Shown: piece after piece, positions 1 to 8,677 of the stretch
Position numbering within the stretch: position 1 is the stretch's first letter
How the letters are laid out: every line of letters begins with the position of its first letter
NCBI GenBank assembly: GCA_047286485.1
Contig: JBJBBH010000002.1
Coordinates: 124,001 to 188,000, forward strand
Direction of reading: 5' to 3'
From: Synechococcus_C sp047286485
GTDB taxonomy: Bacteria > Cyanobacteriota > Cyanobacteriia > PCC-6307 > Cyanobiaceae
DNA length: 64,000 nt
Notes under the pieces: generated by a model
Database searches by the model: none
What the model saw: the letters and a program-made list of their open reading frames with translations, nothing else
What the model was told of the DNA's origin: nothing
Made by a program: the position numbers and the translations under genes

Positions 1-1416
1 AATATTTTTGACAACTTCGCGATTTTGATGAAGATAGGTAAGTGCTCCTATTGTTTCTGGCACAAAGATGAATCTATAAGTCCAATGCCTATTATTTAGA
101 GACGAAATATGACGAGCTAAGAATGCTGTAAGAACTACACCGCTAAGGCTATCATTAGCCATTGAAGGATGGCATATATAGCATGATATAAGTACTTCGC
201 GGGAAGACTTGCCTGGAACCACAAATTGGCCGTAGGTTAATGATCCGTTAGAAAAATCGGAATCAATATATACATGAAACATTCCACTATGATTGGCTAA
301 AGACTCGTATTGTTCTCTATTAACGCAAAAGCCCCAGTTTTCACTGTAATAAGAAGTCCTGTATGGTACAGAGAACGGCTTTTCTTTATCAGAAAATAAG
401 TGCTGGGACAAAATATCCCAATCAATAAATTTATTTATCGGTTGACTATAGCTCAGTACGTGTAAATTGGACGATTCAAAATCTATAATTTTGCGACCAT
501 TCTCATCAGCAATAAAGGCATTCCTTATATTCCATTCGCTAGGTATAGTCCAATCAAAAACTTCTGTACCAGAACACACCTCATGTGTGGAGAGAGGTAT
601 GATCTTCGAAAGGATTTTCAGAGTCTTACGATTATTATTACCAGTTATACTTCGGCACAACGGGAAAAGACTTCGGAGACACTTGTCAATTTCTGAAGAA
701 AGAGAATCCTTCGGGAGTAACGGATTGCTCAAAGCAACATTAATGATTTCTGAAGCAGGTGAATCAACCCCTATACCACATTCAACAAGAGATTTCAAAT
801 AATTTAAGTCATTATATTGATCAACATCAAAACGAAGGTTAGGATAATTTAAATATGAAGGGACTTCAACGGCACTAAAATTAAAAAGATTTGGATTATC
901 CCAAATAAACTTCGTTACGTGCTCACACTGAGATTGACTAGGATTTGAAGCAATAATGAGTTTAAGTGCACTGTTTGATAATATTTCAGCGCCGAAGCCA
1001 TCGGCTATGCCGTTATCTAGACGGCTCTGATGATTAAAAGCATAATCAAGTTTATTATTATGAAAAAAATTGACCAATCTATTCAATTCAGAAGGATCAA
1101 TAAATGGATTATCAGCACAAATACGCACAATAGAATTACTTTTATATAATTTTGAGCACTCACCAAATCTTGATAATACATCTTTTTCGCTACCACGAAA
1201 AACTAAAATACCTAAATCATTAGCAATATTGCAGAGACAATCGTCAATTGGCAATGTAGAAGTGGCCAAAATGACGCGGTCAATTAATGCAGCTTTAGAT
1301 ACTCGATTAATAACCCACTCAAGTATAGAAAAATTATCCAGCTTAGCACTCATCTTGCCAGGCAATCTAGAAGAACCCATACGAGCCTGAATGATGCCAA
1401 TAGTGTTATATTTCAT
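1..1416 (-). CDS. SpsF-type cytidylyltransferase fused to DUF4910 aminopeptidase-like domain (3' end off window)
   Basis: My own translation of the minus strand from the ATG at 1416 stays open for all 472 codons to the window edge, so the gene is partial. Residues 1 to about 230 are a SpsF/NeuA-like nucleotidyltransferase: the start carries the QARMGSSRLPGK nucleotide-binding motif, and ICADNPFID lies near residue 100. From about residue 235 the protein matches the DUF4910 zinc-aminopeptidase-like family: CRSITGN near 254, FDWTIP near 288, CHPSMANDSLSG from 415 and PETIGA from 453. H416, D422 and E454 fit metal ligands. The start overlaps the stop of the NeuB-like gene by 4 nt (ATGA), indicating translational coupling. 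Probable role: activation of an ulosonic-type sugar with CTP. The job of the peptidase-like half is unknown. Confidence 0.8.
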   Translation of the reverse strand, partial: MKYNTIGIIQARMGSSRLPGKMSAKLDNFSILEWVINRVSKAALIDRVILATSTLPIDDCLCNIANDLGILVFRGSEKDVLSRFGECSKLYKSNSIVRICADNPFIDPSELNRLVNFFHNNKLDYAFNHQSRLDNGIADGFGAEILSNSALKLIIASNPSQSQCEHVTKFIWDNPNLFNFSAVEVPSYLNYPNLRFDVDQYNDLNYLKSLVECGIGVDSPASEIINVALSNPLLPKDSLSSEIDKCLRSLFPLCRSITGNNNRKTLKILSKIIPLSTHEVCSGTEVFDWTIPSEWNIRNAFIADENGRKIIDFESSNLHVLSYSQPINKFIDWDILSQHLFSDKEKPFSVPYRTSYYSENWGFCVNREQYESLANHSGMFHVYIDSDFSNGSLTYGQFVVPGKSSREVLISCYICHPSMANDSLSGVVLTAFLARHISSLNNRHWTYRFIFVPETIGALTYLHQNREVVKNI

Positions 1417-2486
1417 ACAATAATCGGCTTAAGGTCCTCCCACTGAAGAATATGATCTGCGGGTAAAAATTTATTCACTTGTCTATTAACAACGTCATCC
1501 CAATAGGTAGGACTAATGCCAGTACCCGGTCTTTTATATGTAAGATCAGCTTCGGTAAGGATAGTTGAAGAATCTACATCTTTAGCGAGAACAATGCTGC
1601 GACGAGCATTTTGTCTCGAAATGTCTTCAGTCAAGATGGGTGCTTTGGTAGTTATTTCTCCCAACAATCGATATGTATGATCTATCGATTCGTTGCAACG
1701 CAAAAGATCGTCATGGTCCATAGCATGATAATGATCATTGCCTGGAAGAGATTTATCATGAGTAAAGTGCTTCTCTAATATGACGGCACCAAGAGTAAAA
1801 GCTGTGGTTAAGGAAGACATATTAGAGTCAGGTAGTGTATGATCTGAGTAGCCAATGATGTGAGTGGGATATAACGATTTCAAACTAGTAATCATTCTTA
1901 AATGAGCATTTTGATTGCATGTAGGATAATTAAGAATACAATGCAAGAGAGCTATGTCCTTGCATCCAACTTTATTTAGAGTAGAGATAGCAAGGTTAAT
2001 TTCGTCGAGGTTGGATGCACCTGTAGATAGCACTACTGGTTTTTTCTTCAAGCCAACTTTGCGCAAGAAAGGAATATTAGTTAAATCTGCTGATGCAATT
2101 TTATAAAATGGTACGATTGACTCGAGGAAATCGATAGAATTGTCATCAAAGGGTGTAGAAAGAAAGTCAATATCCAGAGTTTTAGAATATTCTGCAAGAC
2201 TTATGTAATCGGATGCTTCAAAAGAATCGTACTTTTTAAAAAGCTCGTACTGACTAAGTGTAGCCTCTTTATTCGTGTCCCAGTAAGCTGGTGAGTTCTT
2301 AGATGCTAACGTACTGGCCTTATAACTTTGAAATTTTACAGCATCAGCACCACCTTTCTTTGCCGAAAGAATCAACTCATGGGCCAACTCTAGAGAGCCT
2401 TCATGGTTCACACCTATTTCTGCAATGATATATGGACGACTAGTCGCAGAAATCACACGACTACCTAGCTTGATTGAATTGCTCAT
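1413..2486 (-). CDS. neuB: NeuB-family sialic/ulosonic acid synthase
   Basis: The 357-residue protein is full length for the N-acetylneuraminate synthase family, which condenses phosphoenolpyruvate with an amino sugar to make a nine-carbon (or related) 2-keto acid. IIAEIGVNHEG near residue 20 and KFQSYK at 51-56 are hallmark TIM-barrel motifs. A C-terminal antifreeze-like SAF domain spans about 294-355. The downstream cytidylyltransferase fusion starts inside the stop codon, so product and activation are coupled. Which acid it makes (sialic, legionaminic, pseudaminic or another) cannot be read from the sequence. No NeuC/LegG epimerase is visible in the window. Confidence 0.88.
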   Translation of the reverse strand: MSNSIKLGSRVISATSRPYIIAEIGVNHEGSLELAHELILSAKKGGADAVKFQSYKASTLASKNSPAYWDTNKEATLSQYELFKKYDSFEASDYISLAEYSKTLDIDFLSTPFDDNSIDFLESIVPFYKIASADLTNIPFLRKVGLKKKPVVLSTGASNLDEINLAISTLNKVGCKDIALLHCILNYPTCNQNAHLRMITSLKSLYPTHIIGYSDHTLPDSNMSSLTTAFTLGAVILEKHFTHDKSLPGNDHYHAMDHDDLLRCNESIDHTYRLLGEITTKAPILTEDISRQNARRSIVLAKDVDSSTILTEADLTYKRPGTGISPTYWDDVVNRQVNKFLPADHILQWEDLKPIIV

Positions 2487-2508
2487 AATTAAAAAAAATT
2501 AGATTAAA

Positions 2509-3183
2509 CTAAGAATTGAAGACTTGATGGCCATGCTTATTGATTAATTGAATTTTATGAGAGTTCATTTCTTCAATATCATTAGTAATGTTATCGGCAT
2601 GTCGTCGATAACGGTACAAAGGGATATTAAGTCTGTCTACAACATATTTTTTTTCAAACCTAAATCGCAAATCCTTGTCTTCATGGTATCTAAAATTTTC
2701 ATCATACAGACCTATCTCAAAAAGATGCTGGGATCGAAACATAATACCGCAAGCTATGGGGTCTTCGGCACAGTTTACGCGTTTAATCCAATCGCCAGTG
2801 TCATTTACTAAAAGATAATCACATGCAACCGCGTGTGAATTTGGATTAAGATCAAGATAAGTTGCTAGAAAATTCAGGAAATTAGAATTCACAAAATCGT
2901 CTGAATCAACTCGAATAATGTATTTAGATGATGCTCGTCTTATGCCAATATTTAGCGCTGCAGGTAATCCTAGATTTCTAGGATTTGTAATGGCAGTGAT
3001 AGACCCATGAAAAAGATCTAAAGCATAAGGTGTTAGATCAGTACTGCCGTCATCAACGACAATTATTTCATATTCAGAGCTGCTAATGGACTGATTTAGT
3101 AGAGAACGCAAGCATCTGCCAATAAATTTTTCTTGATTATAAACGGCAACTATGATAGATATTTTTGGGTGGTTTGATTTCAT
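2509..3183 (-). CDS. Glycosyltransferase family 2
   Basis: This short, 224-residue GT-A fold transferase has the nucleotide-sugar binding segment DDGSTD at 44-49 and the DSDD metal-binding motif at 93-96. The N-terminus ISIIVAVYN is the usual first strand of GT2 enzymes. No membrane segment is visible, so it should work at the cytoplasmic face on a lipid-linked glycan. The ATG overlaps the stop of the upstream aminotransferase by 4 nt, and 22 bp separate its stop from the NeuB-like gene. It is a candidate for transferring the sugar built by this four-gene operon. Donor and acceptor are unknown. Confidence 0.85.
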   Translation of the reverse strand: MKSNHPKISIIVAVYNQEKFIGRCLRSLLNQSISSSEYEIIVVDDGSTDLTPYALDLFHGSITAITNPRNLGLPAALNIGIRRASSKYIIRVDSDDFVNSNFLNFLATYLDLNPNSHAVACDYLLVNDTGDWIKRVNCAEDPIACGIMFRSQHLFEIGLYDENFRYHEDKDLRFRFEKKYVVDRLNIPLYRYRRHADNITNDIEEMNSHKIQLINKHGHQVFNS

Positions 3184-4343
3184 GCTAATAATGCTTTTCC
3201 AATTGCTTGCCGAACAAGCTTAGGGTATTCTTCGCTCATTTTAACATGAACGGGTAAAGCAACTGCTCTGGAAAGAATGGCATGTGACTTTTTAAATGAA
3301 GACATTAAATCGCCTGAATGAGCATTAACTAAAGGAGTCATATGATCCCAGGACCCAGCAAAATGCCATGTATATGCCTCAGGTAAAATTTTTGTTGATA
3401 AACCCAAACTAATCAACTCGTCTCTGCATTTAATAGCAGTATCATTATCAGATACTAAGAATACAAGAGCATCGGCAGTCTCATAGGAACCAGTAGGTTC
3501 AGAACGAATTTCAATACCTGTAATATCTGCAATAGAATTCCATATTGCCCGCTTATTAGATCTTTGAGACTCCACAATTTCGGAAAGTTTTTTTAACTGT
3601 GCTAATCCAACTGCACCTTGTAACTCCATCATTCTGTAATTAAAGCCGCTACTTGATCGTGAATCCTCCCATCGCGGAAGTTTAGGATTGTTTTCATGAC
3701 CATGGTCATGCCATGCTGCTGCTCTTTCAAAGGCTTTTTGATCCTTGAAAACAATCATTCCACCTTCACCAGTGGTGATTGTTTTAGCAAAATCAAAGCT
3801 ATAAGTACCAGCATCTCCCCAAGTGCCTAAAGGTTTATCGTGAAGAAAACCGCCACATCCCCAAGCAGTATCTTCGATTAAAAAAATACCATGTCGCTTA
3901 CAAATTTCTGATATCTCTTCTAATCGGGCTGGAGTACCGAGCATGTGCACAGCGATAACTGCTTTCGTTCTTGAATTAATTCGAACTTCTAAATCGTTAG
4001 GATCAAGATTTAACGTTGCATCAATGTTGGCACATACTGGGGTTGCTCCAGATTCAATAATAGCCTCCACAGTTGCAACGAAAGTAAAACTCTGCGTTAT
4101 CACCTCGTCACCAGCGCGAATACCGAAAGCGGCAAGCGCGACTCTTAGCGCAGCAGTTCCCGAACTCACGGCCAATGCACTACTGACATTCATCTTTTTT
4201 GCAAAAGCTTTTTCAAAATCTCTTACCTTATAGCTATTATTTCTTTTATCGTTAAATCCATTTCGGAATAAAATCCCACCATTTTCAAAAACAGTAGACA
4301 CCTCAGAAAATTCCTCTTTCCCGATTAATTCAAACCCAGGCAT
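3180..4343 (-). CDS. DegT/DnrJ/EryC1/StrS aminotransferase, KdnA-like
   Basis: This 387-residue PLP-dependent sugar aminotransferase has an SSGTAAL phosphate-binding segment near 60, D158 for the pyridine nitrogen and K187 (SFDFAKT) for the Schiff base. The MPGFEL start, the SFDFAKTITTGEGG loop, a DHGH segment near 213 and a WHFAGSW segment near 325 recall, from memory, 8-amino-3,8-dideoxy-octulosonate transaminase KdnA rather than the common SFFPSKN enzymes. KdnA aminates an 8-keto-Kdo made by KdnB; no KdnB-like dehydrogenase is visible here. It is the first gene of a coupled four-gene operon, with an AGGA ribosome site about 8 nt before the ATG. The substrate is inferred, not proven. Confidence 0.8.
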   Translation of the reverse strand: MPGFELIGKEEFSEVSTVFENGGILFRNGFNDKRNNSYKVRDFEKAFAKKMNVSSALAVSSGTAALRVALAAFGIRAGDEVITQSFTFVATVEAIIESGATPVCANIDATLNLDPNDLEVRINSRTKAVIAVHMLGTPARLEEISEICKRHGIFLIEDTAWGCGGFLHDKPLGTWGDAGTYSFDFAKTITTGEGGMIVFKDQKAFERAAAWHDHGHENNPKLPRWEDSRSSSGFNYRMMELQGAVGLAQLKKLSEIVESQRSNKRAIWNSIADITGIEIRSEPTGSYETADALVFLVSDNDTAIKCRDELISLGLSTKILPEAYTWHFAGSWDHMTPLVNAHSGDLMSSFKKSHAILSRAVALPVHVKMSEEYPKLVRQAIGKALLA

Positions 4344-4575
4344 AGTCTCTATCCTTAAATTGCTACCATGCTAGCAAGCTAGCCATAAGCAAGGCAAAAT
4401 AGAGATAAGAGTAAATACCAAAAGCAATCAAATAATCCTTTAAATCATCGCAGAATTAAATCACCTATGTTCGGATGACCATCCCAAACAGTGAATTTCA
4501 TTAAAAAACGAATAGTCACTAAAGCTGAGCGAAAATGTCGCCAAGCTATTAAGTTTGCCGGCAAAATACATTATT
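4344..4575. other. Intergenic region upstream of the aminotransferase operon
   Basis: AT-rich spacer with no convincing ORF. A perfect inverted repeat of two 6-bp arms with a 2-base loop (GCTAGC-AA-GCTAGC) lies at 4369-4382, about 26 bp upstream of the ATG. It could be a small hairpin in the leader. I see no strong -35/-10 pair. Confidence 0.4.
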
Positions 4576-5244
4576 TTAATCAAGCAATTTCTTGTGTGCT
4601 TTAACACATCTCATATAATTTGCCTCCATGTCTAATGAGACTTTATAATTTTCAGGTTGATAGCGAAACACAAGAAACATAACCGGCTTCCCCTGATTTC
4701 CATATGAGTAATGTATTGAGTTAAGCAAATGGTATGAAATATCTCCTATTTTATAATTATAAGATGTGCAAGTAAATGGTAAGAGTCTTATGAGCTCATC
4801 ACTTATAAAGGACGAAAAGTTCCTTGTATTGCTAGGGGAATGTGGTTGCACACCAATCGAAGAATTACAATCTAGGAATACAAGCCCACCATTATTAATT
4901 GATAATTCTGAAAAAGGGACCAAAAATTTCAATCCTGCTCCATCTACTACACAATGATAAAAGTTATCTTGATGCGGTGGTATAGGTGTTGATCCAGTGG
5001 GCATATAATGAAGTTCGACATTCATTAATTGAATCTCTTGAGCCTGCAAAAGGCTTTTAGCGAGATTTAATATATTGTTGTCTATCAGGTTTTCTATATC
5101 TGGAAACATTTTTTCAATGCCCGATGTATAAGTAGGCCAGTTATTATTTAAAAGAAAGGCACTTATTCTAACAGCATAATATTCAATTAGTTCAACGGAG
5201 CTAGAGGCTGGCAGAAAGCCATGAGTTGCTTGTCTCTGATTCAT
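4576..5244 (-). CDS. Phytanoyl-CoA dioxygenase (PhyH)-type Fe(II)/2-oxoglutarate oxygenase
   Basis: The 222-residue protein carries the facial-triad signature of the PhyH family: HQD with H91 and D93, and a distal histidine at 172 or 178 within the GDISYHLLNSIH segment. R194 is placed to bind 2-oxoglutarate. LVPFSELSINNGGLVFL (about 109-125) is the typical central strand. Members hydroxylate small molecules, lipids or sugars. In this setting a sugar or lipid-linked glycan is the plausible substrate, by inference. It is isolated, with 232 and 551 bp of spacer around it, and as AT-rich as the flanking island genes. A second PhyH-type gene lies at 21369-22193. Confidence 0.75.
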   Translation of the reverse strand: MNQRQATHGFLPASSSVELIEYYAVRISAFLLNNNWPTYTSGIEKMFPDIENLIDNNILNLAKSLLQAQEIQLMNVELHYMPTGSTPIPPHQDNFYHCVVDGAGLKFLVPFSELSINNGGLVFLDCNSSIGVQPHSPSNTRNFSSFISDELIRLLPFTCTSYNYKIGDISYHLLNSIHYSYGNQGKPVMFLVFRYQPENYKVSLDMEANYMRCVKAHKKLLD

Positions 5245-5795
5245 GCTTTTCTTGGCATATTTAGCATGCCTTTGAAATAATACTTAGGTTTTAGAACTTT
5301 GGGCCTCTCCAGGAGCGATCTGCATCAATGCCCAATGAATATAGATAGATATATGATAGGTGCCTTCGAAACTTAAAAATCTCCGGCCTATGCGTTGAGC
5401 CAAGTGACCTCGAAAACCACAGCAACGATATTATCGCTCGGATGTCAAGACAATGCAACCAGCTCATCTATCTTATCTGCTTCGCAAAAAGCCCACTATT
5501 CGGCGCTTTTGAGATAAGGCACTTACTTCACACGAAGCTCATCATATTTTCCTAAAATTGGCGAATTTAAGCAAGAAAAATATCACTAAAACATCCTAAA
5601 ATATCAGAACTTATATTTAAAAATCAACTAAATCCGAGCATCACCCAGACAAGCAAGGGAATTCGGAAAGGCATTAGCATAGCCTTGGGCATTAAGGCAT
5701 GGCATATTACAATGATCAATTAATATCAGCTCAAACTAACAAGCTATCCTATTCCGGCTGAAACTAAAACACCTAAAAGGAGTAAATTAATGGAT
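5245..5795. other. 551-bp spacer at a compositional boundary
   Basis: No ORF of useful length on either strand and no RNA gene that I can recognise. It marks the switch from the AT-rich left segment to the richer-GC block that starts with the capD-like gene. It may be residue of a recombination junction. I see no inverted repeats or transposase remnants. Confidence 0.4.
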
Positions 5796-7706
5796 TCAAT
5801 CAGGAATAGTTATTGACTCTAAACTTCTCCGCTGCCACTCTGGCACTAAAACTGCCAATACAGCTAAGGCACACTCCACATCTTGGCGTTCAATCGCATT
5901 ATCCAAAACTTCGAGTTGAGCCCAAAGCTCCTGAGGATCAAGAGCTAGCTCACGAGCCAGATATATCAAAGGATGAGACGTCGGTTTACTCTTAGCTTCA
6001 ATCAGTAACTCTTCATAGAGCTTCTCTCCAGGGCGAAGGCCCGTACAAACAATCTCTATGTCTCCGAGTGGATTGTGAGTATCACGTACAGAGAGACCAC
6101 TAAGGTGCACCATCTGTTCTGCTAAATATTTAATCCGAACCGGTTCGCCCATATCGAGCAAAAAAACCTCACCGCCCTCGGCGAGGGCTGAGGCCTGCAA
6201 CACCAATTGAGCCGCCTCGGCGATCGTCATGAAATAGCGAATGATCTCTGGGTGAGTGAGGGTTATCGGTCCACCAGAAGCAATCTGGCGGCGAAACAGT
6301 GGAACAACTGATCCAGAAGAACCCAGCACATTGCCGAATCGAACCATGGCAAAGCATGTGGTGGTGCACTCCTCGGCCGAAGCCTGAACAACAAGTTCAG
6401 ACAGACGCTTACTCGCACCCATCACGTTGGTAGGACGCACTGCCTTATCAGTAGAAATCAGCACAACCTTGCGAACTCCAGCGGAAGCCGCAGCGGAGCA
6501 AAGCACTCGAGTAGAGCCGACGTTGTTGGCAAGTCCCGCAAGGGGATTGGCCTCAACTAAAGGAACGTGTTTGTAAGCAGCTGCATGGAACACAATTTCT
6601 ACAGCCTGCTCTACCAACAGCTGCTGCATCAACTTGTAGTTGTTAACACTACCGAGCACGGGCTGAAGAATCAGACCATCAGGCAAAAGAGGCCTTAACT
6701 CCTGCTCAATGTAATAAAGAGATACTTCACTAATTTCTAAAAGAATTAAGCGTTTTGGGCAAAGTCCAAGGATTTGACGGCAAAGTTCCGAACCAATCGA
6801 GCCACCGGCACCGGTAACGCACACCACCGAATCACGCAAGCCAGGGCCAAGCAGCTCAGGCAAGGGTGGAACGGGATCACGGCCAAGCAGGTCTTCAATG
6901 ACGACGGGGCGGAGAGCATCGATGCGGGCCCGTCCTGAAGTGAGGTCGTCGACAGAGGGGATCTGTAACACTGGGATCGCCTGACGTTGCAACTCAGCAA
7001 CTATGTGACGGCGTTCGCTTCGGGGCATCGAAGGAATTGCCAGCAACACCTGATCGAGCTGGTCTTGGATCTCACTCAGAACCTGGGGGGTTTGGATCGG
7101 AATGCCGTTGATCGTGCGCCGCCAAAGATTCGGCGAATCATCAAGAAAGGTGATGATCTGGTGGTTTCCGGCCAGACGCAGGGCTGCACCGAGCTGGGCT
7201 CCGGCCTCACCAGCCCCATAGATGGCAACGCGCACCATCTGCTTGTGCTCCACCGACCGCAATGACAAGAGGAGATCGCGCAGGGCAAAGCGCACCGTTC
7301 CGGTGAAGCCTGTGAGCAACAACCAAAGCAGGATCCAGCTGCTGCGCGGCGGCATTGGCAAACGCAGCATCACGCCGATGCCCGCCAGAAGCAGCACCAA
7401 CAGTCCATTGCGGCCAGCGAGGGGATAGATGGCTCGGCTGCCGACGTAACGTGTAAGGCCCTTGTATTGGCCGGTAAGGGCATAGAGGGGCAGACCGACA
7501 AGCAATACTGTTGGTAACAACCATCTGCCTGCATCCAGGAAACTGGGGTGGAGAGGATTGGCTAACCGCAACCAAAAGCTGAGCCACATCGCAAGTTGCA
7601 TCAATAGGGCGTCAATGCCGATCAACACAAACCGGCGAGCTCGAGGTGGAAAGCGAACAGCTCGTTCAGCTCCTATGAGATGAAAAAACGATTTCTCAAA
7701 TTTCAA
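5796..7706 (-). CDS. UDP-GlcNAc 4,6-dehydratase, membrane-anchored CapD/WbpM type
   Basis: The 636-residue protein has the long WbpM/CapD layout. Four N-terminal membrane segments span about 25-145. A first Rossmann fold with YGAGEAG is near 163. The catalytic SDR domain starts at TGAGGSIGSELC (298-309). The large-form active site is visible: STDKAV near 418 and MGASK at 429-433, where Met replaces the usual Tyr of YxxxK. Members dehydrate UDP-GlcNAc to the 4-keto-6-deoxy sugar. The start overlaps the stop of the WecA-like gene by 4 nt. With that gene and the reductase upstream it copies the WbpV-WbpL-WbpM set that makes UDP-QuiNAc/FucNAc and loads it on undecaprenyl phosphate. Confidence 0.9.
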   Translation of the reverse strand: MKFEKSFFHLIGAERAVRFPPRARRFVLIGIDALLMQLAMWLSFWLRLANPLHPSFLDAGRWLLPTVLLVGLPLYALTGQYKGLTRYVGSRAIYPLAGRNGLLVLLLAGIGVMLRLPMPPRSSWILLWLLLTGFTGTVRFALRDLLLSLRSVEHKQMVRVAIYGAGEAGAQLGAALRLAGNHQIITFLDDSPNLWRRTINGIPIQTPQVLSEIQDQLDQVLLAIPSMPRSERRHIVAELQRQAIPVLQIPSVDDLTSGRARIDALRPVVIEDLLGRDPVPPLPELLGPGLRDSVVCVTGAGGSIGSELCRQILGLCPKRLILLEISEVSLYYIEQELRPLLPDGLILQPVLGSVNNYKLMQQLLVEQAVEIVFHAAAYKHVPLVEANPLAGLANNVGSTRVLCSAAASAGVRKVVLISTDKAVRPTNVMGASKRLSELVVQASAEECTTTCFAMVRFGNVLGSSGSVVPLFRRQIASGGPITLTHPEIIRYFMTIAEAAQLVLQASALAEGGEVFLLDMGEPVRIKYLAEQMVHLSGLSVRDTHNPLGDIEIVCTGLRPGEKLYEELLIEAKSKPTSHPLIYLARELALDPQELWAQLEVLDNAIERQDVECALAVLAVLVPEWQRRSLESITIPD

Positions 7707-8677
7707 TTGCTGGATACCTCGGCAAAGGGAACCGCTATCCGTTGATCCAACCAGAAGCCGATCAACAGCTCAATCGCAGCAAGGGCGATCACCGTGGGCA
7801 AACCTCCGATCAAAAGAGCCATGGCGAGCAAAGCTGTGCCACAGATATAGAGGCTGGAGACGCGAGCATGGGGCCAGCCAGCCTGATGCAGGCGCTGGAA
7901 AAGGTGCAGGCGGTGGGCTTGGAATACCCGCTGGCCTGCGAGCAGGCGGCGGGACACACAAATGAAAGCGTCTCCCAACAGCGGAGTAACTACTAGGAGC
8001 ATCCCAAGGGATTCCTGCCAGTTGTGAGCTTGAAGCACTAGGCCAGCAAGCACTGCCCCAAGAAAAGTGCTTCCAACATCTCCCATAAATACTTTGGCTG
8101 GGCTCCAGTTCCAGAGTAGGAATCCAAGCAAGGCACCCACCAAGGTCCAGAGGGGCCAGGGAGCTGACAGCTGGAAGGCCAAAGCACTAATGGCCACTGC
8201 CATGCAGCCGGCCGCTAAGCCATCGAGGCCGTCCATGAAGTTGATGAAGTTGATCACGGCAGTAACGGCGATCAAAAGCAGAGCGAGGACAGGCCAAAAG
8301 AGCCAACTGCGCGAAGTAATGGAAAGGCCTAACCCTTGAACGGGGAGGCCGCAAACAAGGATGAGAGCAGCAGTCAAAAGCTGAGCGCCATAGCGCCACG
8401 ATGAGGGCAGGTCGTGAAAGTCGTCGAGTAAGCCAACAACCGCGAGGGGGGCAGCTAGCAGGGGAAGTACGGCGGTAGCCGAACCTTGCCCACTGAGTAG
8501 CGCAATCCCAGAGGAAGTAGAGGCCAAGACGACGAAGGCAACACCGCCAGCACGTGGGGTAGGAAGGTGGTGGGAACTGCGCGCATTGGGGTGATCCAGG
8601 AGCTTGCTGCGCAGCTGAGGAATCAGACCACGGAGCAAGAGCCAGCTGCAGACAGCAGCCAGAAGAACAACAACCAT
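7703..8677 (-). CDS. Polyprenyl-phosphate HexNAc-1-phosphate transferase, WecA/WbpL type
   Basis: The 324-residue polytopic membrane protein belongs to the MraY/WecA glycosyl-1-phosphate transferases. It has hydrophobic helices throughout, the RSSHHLPTPRAGG loop near residue 33, the family motif FMDGLDGLA near 147 and GDVGSTFLG near 199. It starts glycan synthesis by moving a UDP-activated N-acetyl sugar phosphate onto undecaprenyl phosphate at the inner membrane. It is coupled at both ends: its ATG overlaps the stop of the reductase by 1 nt (TGATG), and its stop overlaps the dehydratase start. The sugar is probably QuiNAc or FucNAc, judged from those neighbours. Confidence 0.9.
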   Translation of the reverse strand: MVVVLLAAVCSWLLLRGLIPQLRSKLLDHPNARSSHHLPTPRAGGVAFVVLASTSSGIALLSGQGSATAVLPLLAAPLAVVGLLDDFHDLPSSWRYGAQLLTAALILVCGLPVQGLGLSITSRSWLFWPVLALLLIAVTAVINFINFMDGLDGLAAGCMAVAISALAFQLSAPWPLWTLVGALLGFLLWNWSPAKVFMGDVGSTFLGAVLAGLVLQAHNWQESLGMLLVVTPLLGDAFICVSRRLLAGQRVFQAHRLHLFQRLHQAGWPHARVSSLYICGTALLAMALLIGGLPTVIALAAIELLIGFWLDQRIAVPFAEVSSN

